DNA of 64,000 nucleotides from Aggregatibacter kilianii (GTDB lineage Bacteria; Pseudomonadota; Gammaproteobacteria; Enterobacterales; Pasteurellaceae), in contig NZ_NRCJ01000003.1 of NCBI RefSeq assembly GCF_003129965.1, positions 1-64,000 of the forward strand. Direction: 5' to 3'. Below the pieces are notes generated by a model, which worked only from the letters and a program-made list of their open reading frames with translations, was not told the DNA's origin and made no database searches. Of this stretch, positions 36,748 to 46,284 are shown piece by piece (the first letter of the stretch is position 1; every line of letters begins with the position of its first letter). The position numbers and the translations under genes are program-made.

Positions 36748-37482
36748 ATGATAGAACAAACTCAATCTCCTAAAAGTGCGGTCAATTTTCCGAACAAAAC
36801 CCGCAAACAAAAACCGCGTAAAGATCCCAATGCGCCTTTTATTCGTGAAAAACTCGAGCTGCCTGAAGGGCACAATAAATTGCTTTTACACTCCTGCTGC
36901 GCGCCTTGCTCGGGCGAAGTGATGGAAGCGATTCTTGCCTCTGGTATTGAATTCACCATTTATTTTTATAATCCGAATATCCATCCGCTTAAAGAATATT
37001 TGATCCGCAAAGAAGAAAATATTCGCTTTGCGCAAAAATTCGGTATTCCGTTTATCGACGCCGATTACGATCGCCAAGAATGGTTTGATCGTGCCAAAGG
37101 TATGGAATGGGAGCCGGAGCGCGGCATTCGCTGCACTATGTGTTTCGATATGCGTTTTGAGAAAGCCGCCGAATATGCTCACGAGCACGGTTTTCCGGTG
37201 TTCACCAGTTGTCTTGGCATTTCCCGCTGGAAAGACATGGATCAAATTAATGGTTGCGGTCATCGTGCGGCGGAAAAATATGATGACGTGATTTATTGGG
37301 ACTACAATTGGCGCAAAGAAGGCGGTTCGCAACGCATGATTGAAATCAGCAAACGCGAACGTTTTTACCAACAGGAATATTGCGGCTGCGTGTATTCCCT
37401 ACGCGACAGCAATAAATGGCGTGAACAAAGCGGGCGCCAGAAAATCGAAATCGGTAAACTGTATTATTCGCCGAATCACTAA
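36748..37482 (+). CDS. queH: Epoxyqueuosine reductase QueH
   Basis: 244 residues. Last step of queuosine synthesis in tRNA, replacing the unrelated QueG. Seen: HSCCAPCSG (Cys50, Cys51, Cys54), RCTMCFDMR and CGCVYS, the cysteines that hold the Fe-S cluster and metal site of the DUF208 family. An uptake signal lies in the first codons (about 36772-36782), unusual inside a start region and adding basic residues at the N-terminus. Confidence 0.92.
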   Translation: MIEQTQSPKSAVNFPNKTRKQKPRKDPNAPFIREKLELPEGHNKLLLHSCCAPCSGEVMEAILASGIEFTIYFYNPNIHPLKEYLIRKEENIRFAQKFGIPFIDADYDRQEWFDRAKGMEWEPERGIRCTMCFDMRFEKAAEYAHEHGFPVFTSCLGISRWKDMDQINGCGHRAAEKYDDVIYWDYNWRKEGGSQRMIEISKRERFYQQEYCGCVYSLRDSNKWREQSGRQKIEIGKLYYSPNH

Positions 37483-37497
37483 GTCAGTAACGGCAGA

Positions 37498-38673
37498 TCA
37501 AAATCCCAGCGCGTAACGCAACGCCTGTTTTTTCAGTATCGGGGTTTTATCTGCCGCCGCCAATGCCAAATTGCGCAACACTTTTAAAGGCAAAATGTCT
37601 TCCTTAAAGGCTTTATAGAACAAATCCATGCCCGATTGCATCAGTAAATTGTCGGTTTTACGTTTTTGTTGGTAACGTGCCAGCACCGTATCATCGGCGA
37701 TATTTTCCTGATGTTGCAGCGCAGAACGAATCACTTCAATTAATGCCCTCACATCTTTAAAACCGAGATTTACCCCCTGTCCTGCCAGCGGGTTGATGGT
37801 GTGTGCCGCGTCGCCCACCAACACGATGCCCTGATGAAAATACTGCTGTGCGTGGCGGCGGGTGAGCTCAAAACTGTTGGCATTTTGCACTTTCACTTTG
37901 CCTAAACGCGCCGGAAACGTGTGTGCAATCTGTTCCGCCAGTTTCTCTTTGCTCATTTGCTTTAATTCGCGAATGCGTTGCGGTGCGTCATACCACACCA
38001 AACAGGCTTGATTGCCTAATAACGGAAGAAAGGCTTTGGGGCCGGAAGGCATAAATTGTTGCCAAGTAATATCCTGCTCACCCAGTTCTGTTTCCACCAG
38101 AATCAACATGCAGCTTTGACGATATTGCCAGCCCGTCAAACCGATACCCGCGATGTCACGCAATTGGGAATTGGCGCCGTCGGCGGCGATAACCAGAGAC
38201 GCTTCATAACATTCGTTGTTGGCTAAAAAACACTGCCAATTTTGACCGCACTTTTGCATGGATTGAATGGCAACGTTGGTACTGGTTTGGAGATTCGGGT
38301 AGGCGGCAAATGCTTGCCATAAACCCAGTTGAATCAGATTGTTTTCGATCATAAATCCCAATTCCGGCAGGTTAAGATCCCGGCTTTCGAAACGGGTGGA
38401 AAAGCCTTCGATTTCCCAGGTTTCCAGAGTGCGGTAAGGATTGAGGCGCATTTTTTCGATGTATTGCCAGGCTTTCAGCTGTTGCAATAATTTCACCGAC
38501 GCGGCGCTGATGGCGGAAATGCGTAAATCGTAAGGCGCGTCGGGAGAGAATTCGGGCAACGGGGCGCGTTCAATGACTTGAATCTGTAAACCCAGCTCCG
38601 CTAAACCCAGGGCGCAAGCCGCACCAATCATGCCGCCACCTACTACGATAATATCTTTTTGAATTGCCGTCAT
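37498..38673 (-). CDS. ubiF: 3-demethoxyubiquinol 3-hydroxylase UbiF
   Basis: 391 residues, the same length as E. coli UbiF. FAD-dependent aromatic hydroxylase of the UbiH/UbiF/VisC group acting late in ubiquinone synthesis. Seen: GGGMIGAACALGLAE (FAD Rossmann motif, 12-26), GDAAHTINPLAGQGVNLG near 285-302 (second FAD motif) and the UbiF-like ITWQQFMPSGPKAFLPL. It is divergent from miaB, as ubiF is in E. coli, which supports UbiF rather than UbiH. Confidence 0.9.
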   Translation of the reverse strand: MTAIQKDIIVVGGGMIGAACALGLAELGLQIQVIERAPLPEFSPDAPYDLRISAISAASVKLLQQLKAWQYIEKMRLNPYRTLETWEIEGFSTRFESRDLNLPELGFMIENNLIQLGLWQAFAAYPNLQTSTNVAIQSMQKCGQNWQCFLANNECYEASLVIAADGANSQLRDIAGIGLTGWQYRQSCMLILVETELGEQDITWQQFMPSGPKAFLPLLGNQACLVWYDAPQRIRELKQMSKEKLAEQIAHTFPARLGKVKVQNANSFELTRRHAQQYFHQGIVLVGDAAHTINPLAGQGVNLGFKDVRALIEVIRSALQHQENIADDTVLARYQQKRKTDNLLMQSGMDLFYKAFKEDILPLKVLRNLALAAADKTPILKKQALRYALGF

Positions 38674-38825
38674 TTTTCATTTCCTGCCGATGTAAACCGG
38701 CGTTTATTCTACCCCCAACAGGTAAAATTCTAAAGAAAATCTGCTTTTTAACTAGCCAGAAAAAGCGCAACTCTGTAGAATAGCCAGTCAATTTTTATGA
38801 ATCATTAGAGTAAATTTTAGCCAAT

Positions 38826-40250
38826 ATGACGCAAAAACTACATATTAAAACTTGGGGCTGTCAGATGAACGAGTACGATTCATCTAAGATGGCGGATTTA
38901 TTGCACAGCACGCACGGCTTGGAACTCACCGAAGTGCCGGAAGAAGCGGATGTGTTGTTGTTAAACACCTGTTCCATTCGTGAAAAAGCGCAGGAAAAAG
39001 TGTTCCATCAATTAGGTCGCTGGAAAGAATTAAAGAAAAGTAATCCGAATTTATTGATCGGCGTGGGCGGTTGCGTGGCATCGCAAGAAGGTGAACATAT
39101 TCGCACCCGTGCGCCTTATGTGGATATTATTTTTGGGCCGCAAACCCTGCACCGTTTGCCGGAAATGATCAACCAAATTCGTGGCGGCAAAAGTTCCGTG
39201 GTGGACATCAGCTTCCCGGAAATCGAAAAATTTGACCGCTTGCCGGAACCCCGTGCGGAAGGTCCGACCGCCTTTGTTTCCATAATGGAAGGTTGCAATA
39301 AATACTGTACTTACTGCGTGGTGCCTTACACCCGTGGTGAAGAAGTGAGTCGTCCGGTGGATGACATTTTATTTGAAATCGCGCAGTTGGCAGAGCAGGG
39401 CGTGCGCGAAGTGAATTTGCTCGGTCAGAACGTAAATGCGTATCGTGGACCGACTTTCGACGGCGACATTTGCACCTTTGCCGAATTATTGCGTTTGGTG
39501 GCGGCAATTGACGGCATTGACCGTTTGCGTTTTACCACCAGCCATCCGATTGAATTTACCGACGACATTATCGACGTGTATCGCGATACGCCGGAATTGG
39601 TGAGCTTCCTGCATTTGCCGGTGCAATCCGGTTCCGATCGTGTGCTGAACATGATGAAACGCGGTCATACGGCGATTGAATACAAATCCATTATTCGCAA
39701 ACTGAAAGCGGTGCGCCCGCATATTCAAATCAGTTCCGACTTTATCGTCGGCTTCCCGGGCGAAACCAACGAAGATTTTGAGCAAACCATGAATTTAATC
39801 GCGCAAGTGAATTTTGACATGAGTTTCAGCTTCATTTACTCCGCGCGTCCCGGCACGCCGGCGGCGGATTATCCTGATGACGTGAGCGAAGAAGAGAAAA
39901 AACAACGCCTGTATTTGTTGCAACAACGTATTAATAATCAGGCGGCACAATTTAGTCGCGCCATGTTGGGGACGGAACAGCGCGTCTTGGTGGAAGGTCC
40001 GTCGAAGAAAGACATTATGGAATTGACCGGTCGTACGGAAACCAACCGCATCGTGAATTTCCAAGGCACGCCGGATATGATTGGTAAGTTTGTGGATATT
40101 AAAATCACCGATGTTTTCACGAATTCCTTGCGTGGTGAAGTGGTGCGCACCGAAGACCAAATGGGGCTGCGCGTGTTGCAATCGCCGCAAATGGTGATTA
40201 ACCGCACCCGTAAAGAAGATGAGCTCGGTGTCGGACGCTACGTCGGCTAA
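38826..40250 (+). CDS. miaB: tRNA-2-methylthio-N6-dimethylallyladenosine synthase MiaB
   Basis: 474 residues. Radical SAM enzyme adding methylthio to i6A37 of tRNAs. UPF0004 domain with Cys12, Cys49 and Cys83 for one Fe-S cluster; radical [11 protein letters not shown] with Cys157, Cys161, Cys164 for the other, the same numbering as E. coli; TRAM domain at about 378-445. Divergent from ubiF; bidirectional terminator after it. Confidence 0.97.
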   Translation: MTQKLHIKTWGCQMNEYDSSKMADLLHSTHGLELTEVPEEADVLLLNTCSIREKAQEKVFHQLGRWKELKKSNPNLLIGVGGCVASQEGEHIRTRAPYVDIIFGPQTLHRLPEMINQIRGGKSSVVDISFPEIEKFDRLPEPRAEGPTAFVSIMEGCNKYCTYCVVPYTRGEEVSRPVDDILFEIAQLAEQGVREVNLLGQNVNAYRGPTFDGDICTFAELLRLVAAIDGIDRLRFTTSHPIEFTDDIIDVYRDTPELVSFLHLPVQSGSDRVLNMMKRGHTAIEYKSIIRKLKAVRPHIQISSDFIVGFPGETNEDFEQTMNLIAQVNFDMSFSFIYSARPGTPAADYPDDVSEEEKKQRLYLLQQRINNQAAQFSRAMLGTEQRVLVEGPSKKDIMELTGRTETNRIVNFQGTPDMIGKFVDIKITDVFTNSLRGEVVRTEDQMGLRVLQSPQMVINRTRKEDELGVGRYVG

Positions 40251-40267
40251 TCAGCTCTTAAGAAACT

Positions 40268-40299
40268 AAAAAACCTCGCGATGTCCGGCGAGGTTTTTT
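40268..40299. terminator. Bidirectional terminator between miaB and priC
   Basis: Stem AAAAACCTCGC/GCGAGGTTTTTT with an eight-base loop and A/T tracts on both sides. Confidence 0.85.
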
Positions 40300-40313
40300 A
40301 TTTCTGTTTTTCC

Positions 40314-40880
40314 TTATTTCTGATTTTCTATGAAAACCAAATATTCTTCTAACATTTCAATGGCTTCTAAACAGCGGGCGCGGCGTTGCTCCAACTGTGC
40401 CAGTTTTTGTTTATCAAACGGCAGTCCTGCCCGTTGTGCTTTTTTCGCCTGATCCTGTTCAAACTGAATTTTTTCATTAAACGCAGCTAAATAGTCATAA
40501 TATTTTGCCAAGCGTTCACGCGGCGGCAGGCTGTGCACGGGGTGATGACGTTTATCCGTACGTTTGTTTTCTTCTTTGGTATGAGCGGAAAAGATCCGCG
40601 TATTTTGTTGCTGGCGGGTTAAGGCATCGGAAAGTGCGGTGCATTGCGCCGACAGTTTTTGCGTGTAAAACTGCCATGCTTCAAGATTGTCGCTTCCAAC
40701 CTGTTCAAGCTGAGAGAACGTCTGCTCGATTTGCTGAAAATAAAACGCAGTTTTCTGCCAGTTTTCGGTAAACAGATTTGCCGAAAATTTGGCATAAAGC
40801 GTTTCTTCCTTTTGCGCCTCATAACGCGCAAAGAAATGCTGAAGGCTTTGTTTAAGGTGTTGAATGGAAATCTTGTTCAT
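40314..40880 (-). CDS. priC: Primosomal replication protein PriC
   Basis: 188 residues, all-helical and basic, helping to restart stalled replication forks by loading DnaB. Seen: coiled helices with RERLAKYYDYLAAFNEKI near 120-137 and the Arg-rich LEQRRARCLEAIE near 166-178, both usual in PriC. The start at 40880 (MNKISIQHLK) is chosen; the longer frame from 40961 runs through the uptake-signal hairpin and has no ribosome site. Confidence 0.85.
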   Translation of the reverse strand: MNKISIQHLKQSLQHFFARYEAQKEETLYAKFSANLFTENWQKTAFYFQQIEQTFSQLEQVGSDNLEAWQFYTQKLSAQCTALSDALTRQQQNTRIFSAHTKEENKRTDKRHHPVHSLPPRERLAKYYDYLAAFNEKIQFEQDQAKKAQRAGLPFDKQKLAQLEQRRARCLEAIEMLEEYLVFIENQK

Positions 40881-40893
40881 AGGCGTAGGGAAG

Positions 40894-40938
40894 AAAAGTG
40901 CGGTCGAAAATTTAACTGTTTTTTTGACCGCACTTTTA
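40894..40938 (-). terminator. Inverted uptake-signal terminator of the transporter gene
   Basis: AAAAGTGCGGTCgaAAA pairs with TTTTGACCGCACTTTT; it lies four bases past the transporter stop and before priC. Confidence 0.8.
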
Positions 40939-40941
40939 GGC

Positions 40942-42294
40942 TTATAGATACATGGCGGCAATCCAGCCGAAGACTAACAACGGAATATTGTAGTGAATAA
41001 AGGTCGGCACCACGGAATCCCAAATGTGGTCGTGTTTACCGTCCATATTCAAGCCGGAAGTCGGTCCGAGTGTGGAGTCGGATGCCGGTGAACCCGCATC
41101 ACCCAACGCGGCTGCAACGCCCACGATGGACACGGTGGCAAGCGGGGAGAAGCCGAAAGATAAACACAGCGGTACATAAATGGAGGTGATGATCGGCACG
41201 GTAGAGAAGGAGGAACCGATTCCCATGGTGATCAGCAAGCCGACGAATAACATTAAGAAGGCGGCGACGCCTTTGCTTTGAACTAAGCCGGTGCTTAACA
41301 CATCTACTAATTCTTTTACGCCGCTCGTGGTGTTAATCACATTGGCGAAGCCGGAAGCGGCAATCATCACAAAGCCGATCATTGCCATTAAACGCAAGCC
41401 TTGTTGGAAAATGTCGTTACTTTCTTTGAGTTTGAAAATACCGAAAGCGGCGAAGATAACTAAACCGACCAAACCGCCGATAATGGTGGAACTGGTGACT
41501 AATTGCACGGTGAAGGTGGCGACAATGGCGATTAAACTGGCTAAGATTTGTTTCGGTTTAATGTCGGCGACGTGTTGTTCAATATCCTGAGCAGTCGGCT
41601 CGGCGGTCATCACCACATATTCGCGTGGTTTGCGGTAAGTGATAAACACGGCGGTTAATAAGCCCAAAATCATGCCGATAACGGGAATGGTCATCGCCAA
41701 TGACACTTCGCCCACAGTCGTTTGTAAGCCCAACGGACCGCCCACGGTGTTGATATTTTTTACCAGAATGCTTTCAATAAAGATTTTCCCGAAGCCTACC
41801 GGCAATAACATATAAGTCGCGGTTAAACCGAACGTCAGTACACAAGCGACGGCACGGCGGTCAATTTTCAGTTTGTTGAAAATGGCGAGCATCGGCGGAA
41901 TAACGATTGGAATAAAGGCAATGTGCACCGGCAATAGGTTTTGGGATGAAATGGCGAACAGCGTTAAGATGCCGAGCATGGCATATTTGAACATGGCGAG
42001 GCTGTTTGCGGTGGGCACTTTATTCATGCGGGTGATGATTTTGTAAGCGATTAAATCCGTAATGCCGGATTTGGAAATGGCGATAGCAAAAGCACCGAGC
42101 ATGGCGTAGTTCATGGCAACTTCGGCACCGCCACCAAGCCCGCCGGTAAAGGCTTCGATGGTTTTGGTTAAGCCTAAATCGCCGACTAAACCGGCGGTTA
42201 AGGCGGAAACGACCAATGCGATGACCACGTTAATGCGTAGCAAACTGAGCGCCAGCAAAACGACGATCGAAATGACAACAGGGTTGGTTAACAT
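40942..42294 (-). CDS. NhaC-superfamily (YuiF-like) transporter, candidate histidine transporter
   Basis: 450 residues with about twelve membrane helices, usually annotated as a Na+/H+ antiporter-family protein. Conserved half-membrane loops are seen near GLGGGAEVAMNYAMLGAFA and in GIGSSFSTVPIITS and GDAGSPASDSTLGPTSGLN near the C-terminus. Its mRNA leader carries a His-codon leader peptide and a complete attenuator, so expression should rise when charged tRNA-His is scarce; this points to histidine uptake, not sodium/proton exchange. The start ATG at 42294 has AAGGAT upstream. Function is inferred from regulation. Confidence 0.75.
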   Translation of the reverse strand: MLTNPVVISIVVLLALSLLRINVVIALVVSALTAGLVGDLGLTKTIEAFTGGLGGGAEVAMNYAMLGAFAIAISKSGITDLIAYKIITRMNKVPTANSLAMFKYAMLGILTLFAISSQNLLPVHIAFIPIVIPPMLAIFNKLKIDRRAVACVLTFGLTATYMLLPVGFGKIFIESILVKNINTVGGPLGLQTTVGEVSLAMTIPVIGMILGLLTAVFITYRKPREYVVMTAEPTAQDIEQHVADIKPKQILASLIAIVATFTVQLVTSSTIIGGLVGLVIFAAFGIFKLKESNDIFQQGLRLMAMIGFVMIAASGFANVINTTSGVKELVDVLSTGLVQSKGVAAFLMLFVGLLITMGIGSSFSTVPIITSIYVPLCLSFGFSPLATVSIVGVAAALGDAGSPASDSTLGPTSGLNMDGKHDHIWDSVVPTFIHYNIPLLVFGWIAAMYL

Positions 42295-42390
42295 GTGTTT
42301 ATCCTTGTAAGTTAAGTTGTTGACAATTTACTAGAAAAATAAAATTTGTCGAATGAAATCACGATCTTTTTGATTTGGCACAATCCGGGC

Positions 42391-42475
42391 TAAAAAGAAA
42401 ACCCCTCGAAAGCGGACTTCCGAGGGGTTGTGATAAACCGTGAATTCTTCGCACCTTGCCCGGAAGTGATCTTCC
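42391..42475 (-). promoter_or_regulatory. Histidine attenuator (1:2, 2:3, 3:4 hairpins)
   Basis: Minus-strand order: segment 1 GGAAG (42471-42475) can pair with segment 2 CTTCC (42462-42466); segment 2 ACTTCCG (42461-42467) can instead pair with segment 3 CGGAAGT (42416-42422), the antiterminator; segment 3-4 forms the terminator AACCCCTCG/CGAGGGGTT (42421-42429 and 42400-42408) followed by TTTCTTTTT. The choices are mutually exclusive, as in the classical his operon attenuator. Confidence 0.85.
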
Positions 42476-42498
42476 AAGCACACCACATACCTGAAAGA

Positions 42499-42543
42499 TT
42501 ATTCAGTTACATGATGGTGATAATGGTTGCGAATAACGTTCAT
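42499..42543 (-). CDS. His-rich leader peptide of the transporter attenuator
   Basis: Fourteen codons, M-N-V-I-R-N-H-Y-H-H-H-V-T-E, then TAA. Four of fourteen residues are His (7, 9, 10, 11). AGGAGAG lies seven bases before the ATG, a strong ribosome site. Ribosome stalling at the His codons would cover segment 1 of the downstream attenuator and free segment 2 to form the antiterminator. Too short for normal gene calling. Confidence 0.85.
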   Translation of the reverse strand: MNVIRNHYHHHVTE

Positions 42544-42654
42544 TTTGGCTCTCCTGTGTGAATTGCTTTTTAAACTACTGGAAAAAATTTTTTACCGCAA
42601 GCATTTTTTCAAAAAAATTTAAAAGTGCGGTGCGGTTGGTTTTTCTGATGTTTT

Positions 42655-43308
42655 TTAATCTTCCGTCATAACATGGGGAAACCCGCCCAGCCGCTTCAAA
42701 TGATTCACCATATAACAAAACAGTTCCGCCGTGCGTTCCGTGTCGTATAACGCCGAATGCGCCTGTTGGCTGTCAAAGGGGATTTTTGCCGCTTGGCAGG
42801 CTTTCACCAGCACCGTTTGCCCGAACATAAAACCGCTCAAGGTTGCCGTATCAAAGGTAGAGAACGGATGGAACGGATTGCGTTTGGCATTCATACGTTG
42901 TGCCGCCGCCATGAGAAACCCCTGATCGAACGCCGCATTGTGAGCCACGATGATGGAACGTTGGCAATCGGCGTCTTTTTGTGCTTTGCGAACCATTTTA
43001 AACATTTCGCTGATAGCGATATTTTCGCTCACCGCACCACGCAACGGGTTGTCGATGTCGATGCCGTTAAATTTGATGGATTCGGGATCAATATTGGCGC
43101 CTTCAAAAGGCTGAATGTGGAAATGGCATTTCTGATCCGGCATTAAATTTCCGTTTTCATCCATTTTTAGCGTAATTGCCGCCAGCTCCAATAGCGCATC
43201 GGTTTTGGCATTGAGACCTGCGGTTTCCACGTCGATCACCACTGGCAAATAGCCGCGAAATCGGTGTTTTAGTAAGTTGTAATTGATAGGTTCTTGGGTT
43301 TCAGACAT
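42655..43308 (-). CDS. rnt: Ribonuclease T
   Basis: 217 residues. DEDDh 3'-5' exonuclease trimming tRNA and other stable RNA ends. Seen: DVE at 26-28 (first two acids), HNAAFDQGF near 122-130, and AHSALYDTE near 183-191 giving the last His and Asp. Length and motifs fit RNase T rather than oligoribonuclease or DnaQ. Downstream of gloA on the same strand but separated by a terminator. Confidence 0.95.
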   Translation of the reverse strand: MSETQEPINYNLLKHRFRGYLPVVIDVETAGLNAKTDALLELAAITLKMDENGNLMPDQKCHFHIQPFEGANIDPESIKFNGIDIDNPLRGAVSENIAISEMFKMVRKAQKDADCQRSIIVAHNAAFDQGFLMAAAQRMNAKRNPFHPFSTFDTATLSGFMFGQTVLVKACQAAKIPFDSQQAHSALYDTERTAELFCYMVNHLKRLGGFPHVMTED

Positions 43309-43321
43309 ATCTCATCCTAAA

Positions 43322-43355
43322 AATAAAACGTGGATTATCGCTCATAATCCACGTT
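43322..43355 (-). terminator. Terminator of gloA
   Basis: 12-bp perfect stem AACGTGGATTAT/ATAATCCACGTT with a five-base loop; on the minus strand followed by TTATTTTT. Confidence 0.8.
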
Positions 43356-43395
43356 GAAAAACGTTTGAAATTTCTACCGCACTTTTATGCCGACT

Positions 43396-43803
43396 TTAAT
43401 TGCCTAAGCCCGCTTGTGCATTTTTATTTTCGATAAATTCGATTTTGTAACCGTCCGGATCTTCCACGAAAGCAATCACCGTTTTGCCGCCTTTTACCGG
43501 GCCGGGTTCGCGGGTGATATTGCCGCCGGCTTGGCGTACCGCTTCACAGGTGGCGTAAATGTCGTCAGTGCCGATGGCGATGTGCCCGTAAGCATTGCCC
43601 AAATCGTATTTGTCTACGCCCCAGTTGTAAGTGAGTTCCAACACCGAGGCTTTGTCTTCATCGTCATAACCTAAAAATGCCAGAGAATATTTATATTCGG
43701 GATTTTCACTGGTGCGCAATAAACGCATGCCAAGCACCTCTTGATAAAACCGAATGGAACGTTGTAAATCGCCGACGCGCAACATAGTGTGTAAAATTCG
43801 CAT
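43396..43803 (-). CDS. gloA: Lactoylglutathione lyase (glyoxalase I)
   Basis: 135 residues. Converts the methylglyoxal-glutathione hemithioacetal to S-lactoylglutathione. Two VOC repeats; metal ligands His5, Glu near 56, His near 74 (GHIAIGTDD) and Glu near 122 match the nickel-type E. coli enzyme, as does the short length. The start at 43803 ([11 protein letters not shown]) is the family start and has AAGGAGA upstream. Confidence 0.96.
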   Translation of the reverse strand: MRILHTMLRVGDLQRSIRFYQEVLGMRLLRTSENPEYKYSLAFLGYDDEDKASVLELTYNWGVDKYDLGNAYGHIAIGTDDIYATCEAVRQAGGNITREPGPVKGGKTVIAFVEDPDGYKIEFIENKNAQAGLGN

Positions 43804-43871
43804 GATATTCTCCTTCAAATGAATAAAATCGCGCCAATTATGCCACAGAATAACGGCGTTTGCTTTGGGAA

Positions 43872-43905
43872 AATAAAAAGGATTAAGCCTTTCAACTTAA
43901 TCCTT
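43872..43905 (-). terminator. Terminator of the TonB-dependent receptor gene
   Basis: 10-bp stem AAGGATTAAG/CTTAATCCTT with an eight-base loop; minus strand continues TTTATTTT. Confidence 0.75.
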
Positions 43906-43953
43906 CTATTCGAGTGATAAAAACGCGGTGAAAATCCACCGCACTTTTATGGC

Positions 43954-45909
43954 TTAGAACGTGTAATTCACGCTTAAGCGAACATCGCGACCCGGCTCAG
44001 GCAAGGTTGAAATGCCTGCACGTTGGCTGTGGCTACGATAGTATTTATTGAACGCATTATTTAACGCTAAGTTAATGTTGACGTTTTCAACCGGTTTCCA
44101 AGTAACATAGAAATCGTTCACGCCGTAGCCCGGACGTTTAGTCACTGACTCGCCACCGCCGCCACGGCTATTGGTAGCGCTGTTATAGCTGGTGTGTTGT
44201 ACGAAACGTCCTTTCCAACCGATTTCTACATCAGGTTGTTCAAAGTGATAAGACACGCCGGTTGTCCAAGTACGACCGATTGGAATGGCGGTTACGGTGC
44301 TGTCCACGGTTCTGCCGTCTAATTCCGGTTTGCTGTAAGCTACACCGGCACGCAAAGTTAAGCCTTCGTATTTATATGCCGCGCCCAACTCATATCCGTG
44401 GTTTCTCAATTTACCCGCATTTTGGATTTCATAATAACCCGGTCTGATTCGCGTGAAGGCGTGCGTGTCCTGAACGGTTTGCCAGAAATAGCTACCATTT
44501 AAGGAAAGACTATCGGCTAATTTATAGTTGAAACCGACTTCTGCGTTGCGTGATCTTTCCGGTTTAATGTTGTTTGCAATGGAATACACCGCAGTGCTTC
44601 CTCGAGTCGTTCCGGATGCAAGCATGACTTCAAAGAAACGCGGGCTACGGGTGGCGTAGTTTAAGCTGGTATTTAAGCTTAAATCATTGGTGACTTCATA
44701 GATTAAACCGACACTTGGGTTTAGGTTGCCTTTGTCGGATTTTGAACCGTCCATTGCACGGAAGGAGAAGTGATCATAACGTAAACCGGTGGTTAAGGTG
44801 AATGCGCCTAAGCCCCAGATACCTTCGGCATAAACGCCCACATCACGTTTTTTCTGGGTTTTCATTTGCACGCCGTTTTGTACGGTAAGAGAATTCGGTT
44901 TACCTTCTTGATCGCGGTAATTGACACCGTATTTGATTAAGTGGGATTCGCCAATTTGAGAATCTAAATTGAGGTTTGCGCCATTGGCGATTAAACGGGA
45001 GCGGGAGCGTTCACTTGGTTCTTCACGGCTAATCACGCTACGCCAAACATTGGCTTTTGCCACACTGATAAAGCCCATGTTTTTTCCTGTCCATTCAATT
45101 TTGCTGGTGTCATTGGTGGTGACACGATAGCGCGGAGCGTTATTTGCATCATTGCCGGCTTGTGCAAAGTCAAATTCTTCACGTAATGCACGAACACCGT
45201 AGTGGCGTTCTTGGCGGTGACTTAATTCAACGCGTTGATCTTCGGTAATATCAACGCCGACTTTGGCTAATAAACCACGTTGACTTAACGCGCTATTTTT
45301 TACTTTGTAACCATTGCCGTCTTTGTAATCACGTTCTTTTACCCAGTTACCGGAAATTAATGCGTCCATTGCGCCGGCGCGGGAATATACGGTTGCGCCT
45401 TTGCTCCAACCGCTATTGGAGCTGACCCCTGCATTGACTTTGAATCCGATATCCTGACCGTCTTTCAACAAGTCTTTTGCACTGACGGTTTCCGCGACGA
45501 TAGCACCGCTGGTTGCACCAATGCCCGCACTGGCTGAACCTGTCCCTTTTTGTACGCTGACTTTCTTAAACAACGTCGGATCAAACATAAAACGTCCTTG
45601 ATGGTGGAACAACTGTGCGTCGGTGTAGGTATCATCCACTTTAACGTCCACCTGATCTTGTCCCATGCCACGAATGGTAAACCATTGTGAGGTTCCGCGA
45701 CCTCCACCGAAGTTAATCGCCGGCTCATCTTTTAATAAGCCTTTTAATTCGGTTTCGGTACTGCGATTTACCGATTCGGTAGTAATCACATTGGTTTTGC
45801 TTTTGGCGCCGGTATTTTCGGACACCACATTAATGACATCTAATTCCTCAGCTTGAACGGCAGTGGCAACTAACATTGCCAGAGGAAGCAAGGCAAAATG
45901 TTTACGCAT
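43954..45909 (-). CDS. TonB-dependent outer-membrane receptor (iron or heme)
   Basis: 651 residues. Signal peptide of 20 (ending AVQA), a TonB box-like ELDVINVV directly after it, plug domain (about 35-150: EPAINFGGGRGTSQWFTIRGMG, VSVQKGTGSASAGIGATSGAI), then a 22-strand barrel ending in aromatic Phe (VNYTF). The FRAP/NPNL heme-receptor motif is not obvious; an R-x-E-x-x-x-D segment is present near residues 252-258. A Fur-like box upstream suggests induction by iron starvation. Ligand (heme or siderophore) undetermined. Monocistronic. Confidence 0.85.
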   Translation of the reverse strand: MRKHFALLPLAMLVATAVQAEELDVINVVSENTGAKSKTNVITTESVNRSTETELKGLLKDEPAINFGGGRGTSQWFTIRGMGQDQVDVKVDDTYTDAQLFHHQGRFMFDPTLFKKVSVQKGTGSASAGIGATSGAIVAETVSAKDLLKDGQDIGFKVNAGVSSNSGWSKGATVYSRAGAMDALISGNWVKERDYKDGNGYKVKNSALSQRGLLAKVGVDITEDQRVELSHRQERHYGVRALREEFDFAQAGNDANNAPRYRVTTNDTSKIEWTGKNMGFISVAKANVWRSVISREEPSERSRSRLIANGANLNLDSQIGESHLIKYGVNYRDQEGKPNSLTVQNGVQMKTQKKRDVGVYAEGIWGLGAFTLTTGLRYDHFSFRAMDGSKSDKGNLNPSVGLIYEVTNDLSLNTSLNYATRSPRFFEVMLASGTTRGSTAVYSIANNIKPERSRNAEVGFNYKLADSLSLNGSYFWQTVQDTHAFTRIRPGYYEIQNAGKLRNHGYELGAAYKYEGLTLRAGVAYSKPELDGRTVDSTVTAIPIGRTWTTGVSYHFEQPDVEIGWKGRFVQHTSYNSATNSRGGGGESVTKRPGYGVNDFYVTWKPVENVNINLALNNAFNKYYRSHSQRAGISTLPEPGRDVRLSVNYTF

Positions 45910-45980
45910 AAATGCTCCTGTAAAGGTTAATGAAGTTTGAAATTAATCGCGGGGCAATTTAGCCTATTTAAGTAAGGTTT

Positions 45981-45999
45981 GCAAATGATAATTGTTATT
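45981..45999 (-). promoter_or_regulatory. Fur-box-like operator
   Basis: 19 bases centred on ATGATAATTGTTAT match about 14 of 19 positions of the Fur consensus; 72 bases upstream of the TonB receptor start. Confidence 0.6.
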
Positions 46000-46162
46000 G
46001 ATTTTAAATGATTTTGTTAACCTGCTGTTATTGAATGGGAAATCATGTTTATTTTTATACGAAAAAGTTCCCCAATAAGCTGGTCTGATGTGATGTTGAG
46101 TTTTTTAAGAGCGTATGTCATAACGCGAATGCCACAAATCGATTTTTTGGGTATAACCTACC

Positions 46163-46205
46163 GAAAGTGCGGTTGAAATTCACGATAAAAATCAACCGCA
46201 CTTTC
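46163..46205. terminator. Inverted uptake-signal pair upstream of the membrane fusion gene
   Basis: GAAAGTGCGGTTGA faces TCAACCGCACTTTC across 15 bases. It lies between two divergent genes, so it is not an obvious terminator for either; the 375-base gap 45910-46284 holds otherwise only the Fur box and promoters. Confidence 0.55.
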
Positions 46206-46284
46206 CCTTTCATTTTTTCGCCAAAGTTGGCAGAATAGCACCAATTTTTTATTCATAATTATAAATTCCAAGGAAAGCAAAACC

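Noticed and set aside
40942-42294. Simple annotation as a Na+/H+ antiporter
   Set aside because: The His leader peptide and attenuator do not fit sodium or pH control; the family label was kept only as a superfamily name.
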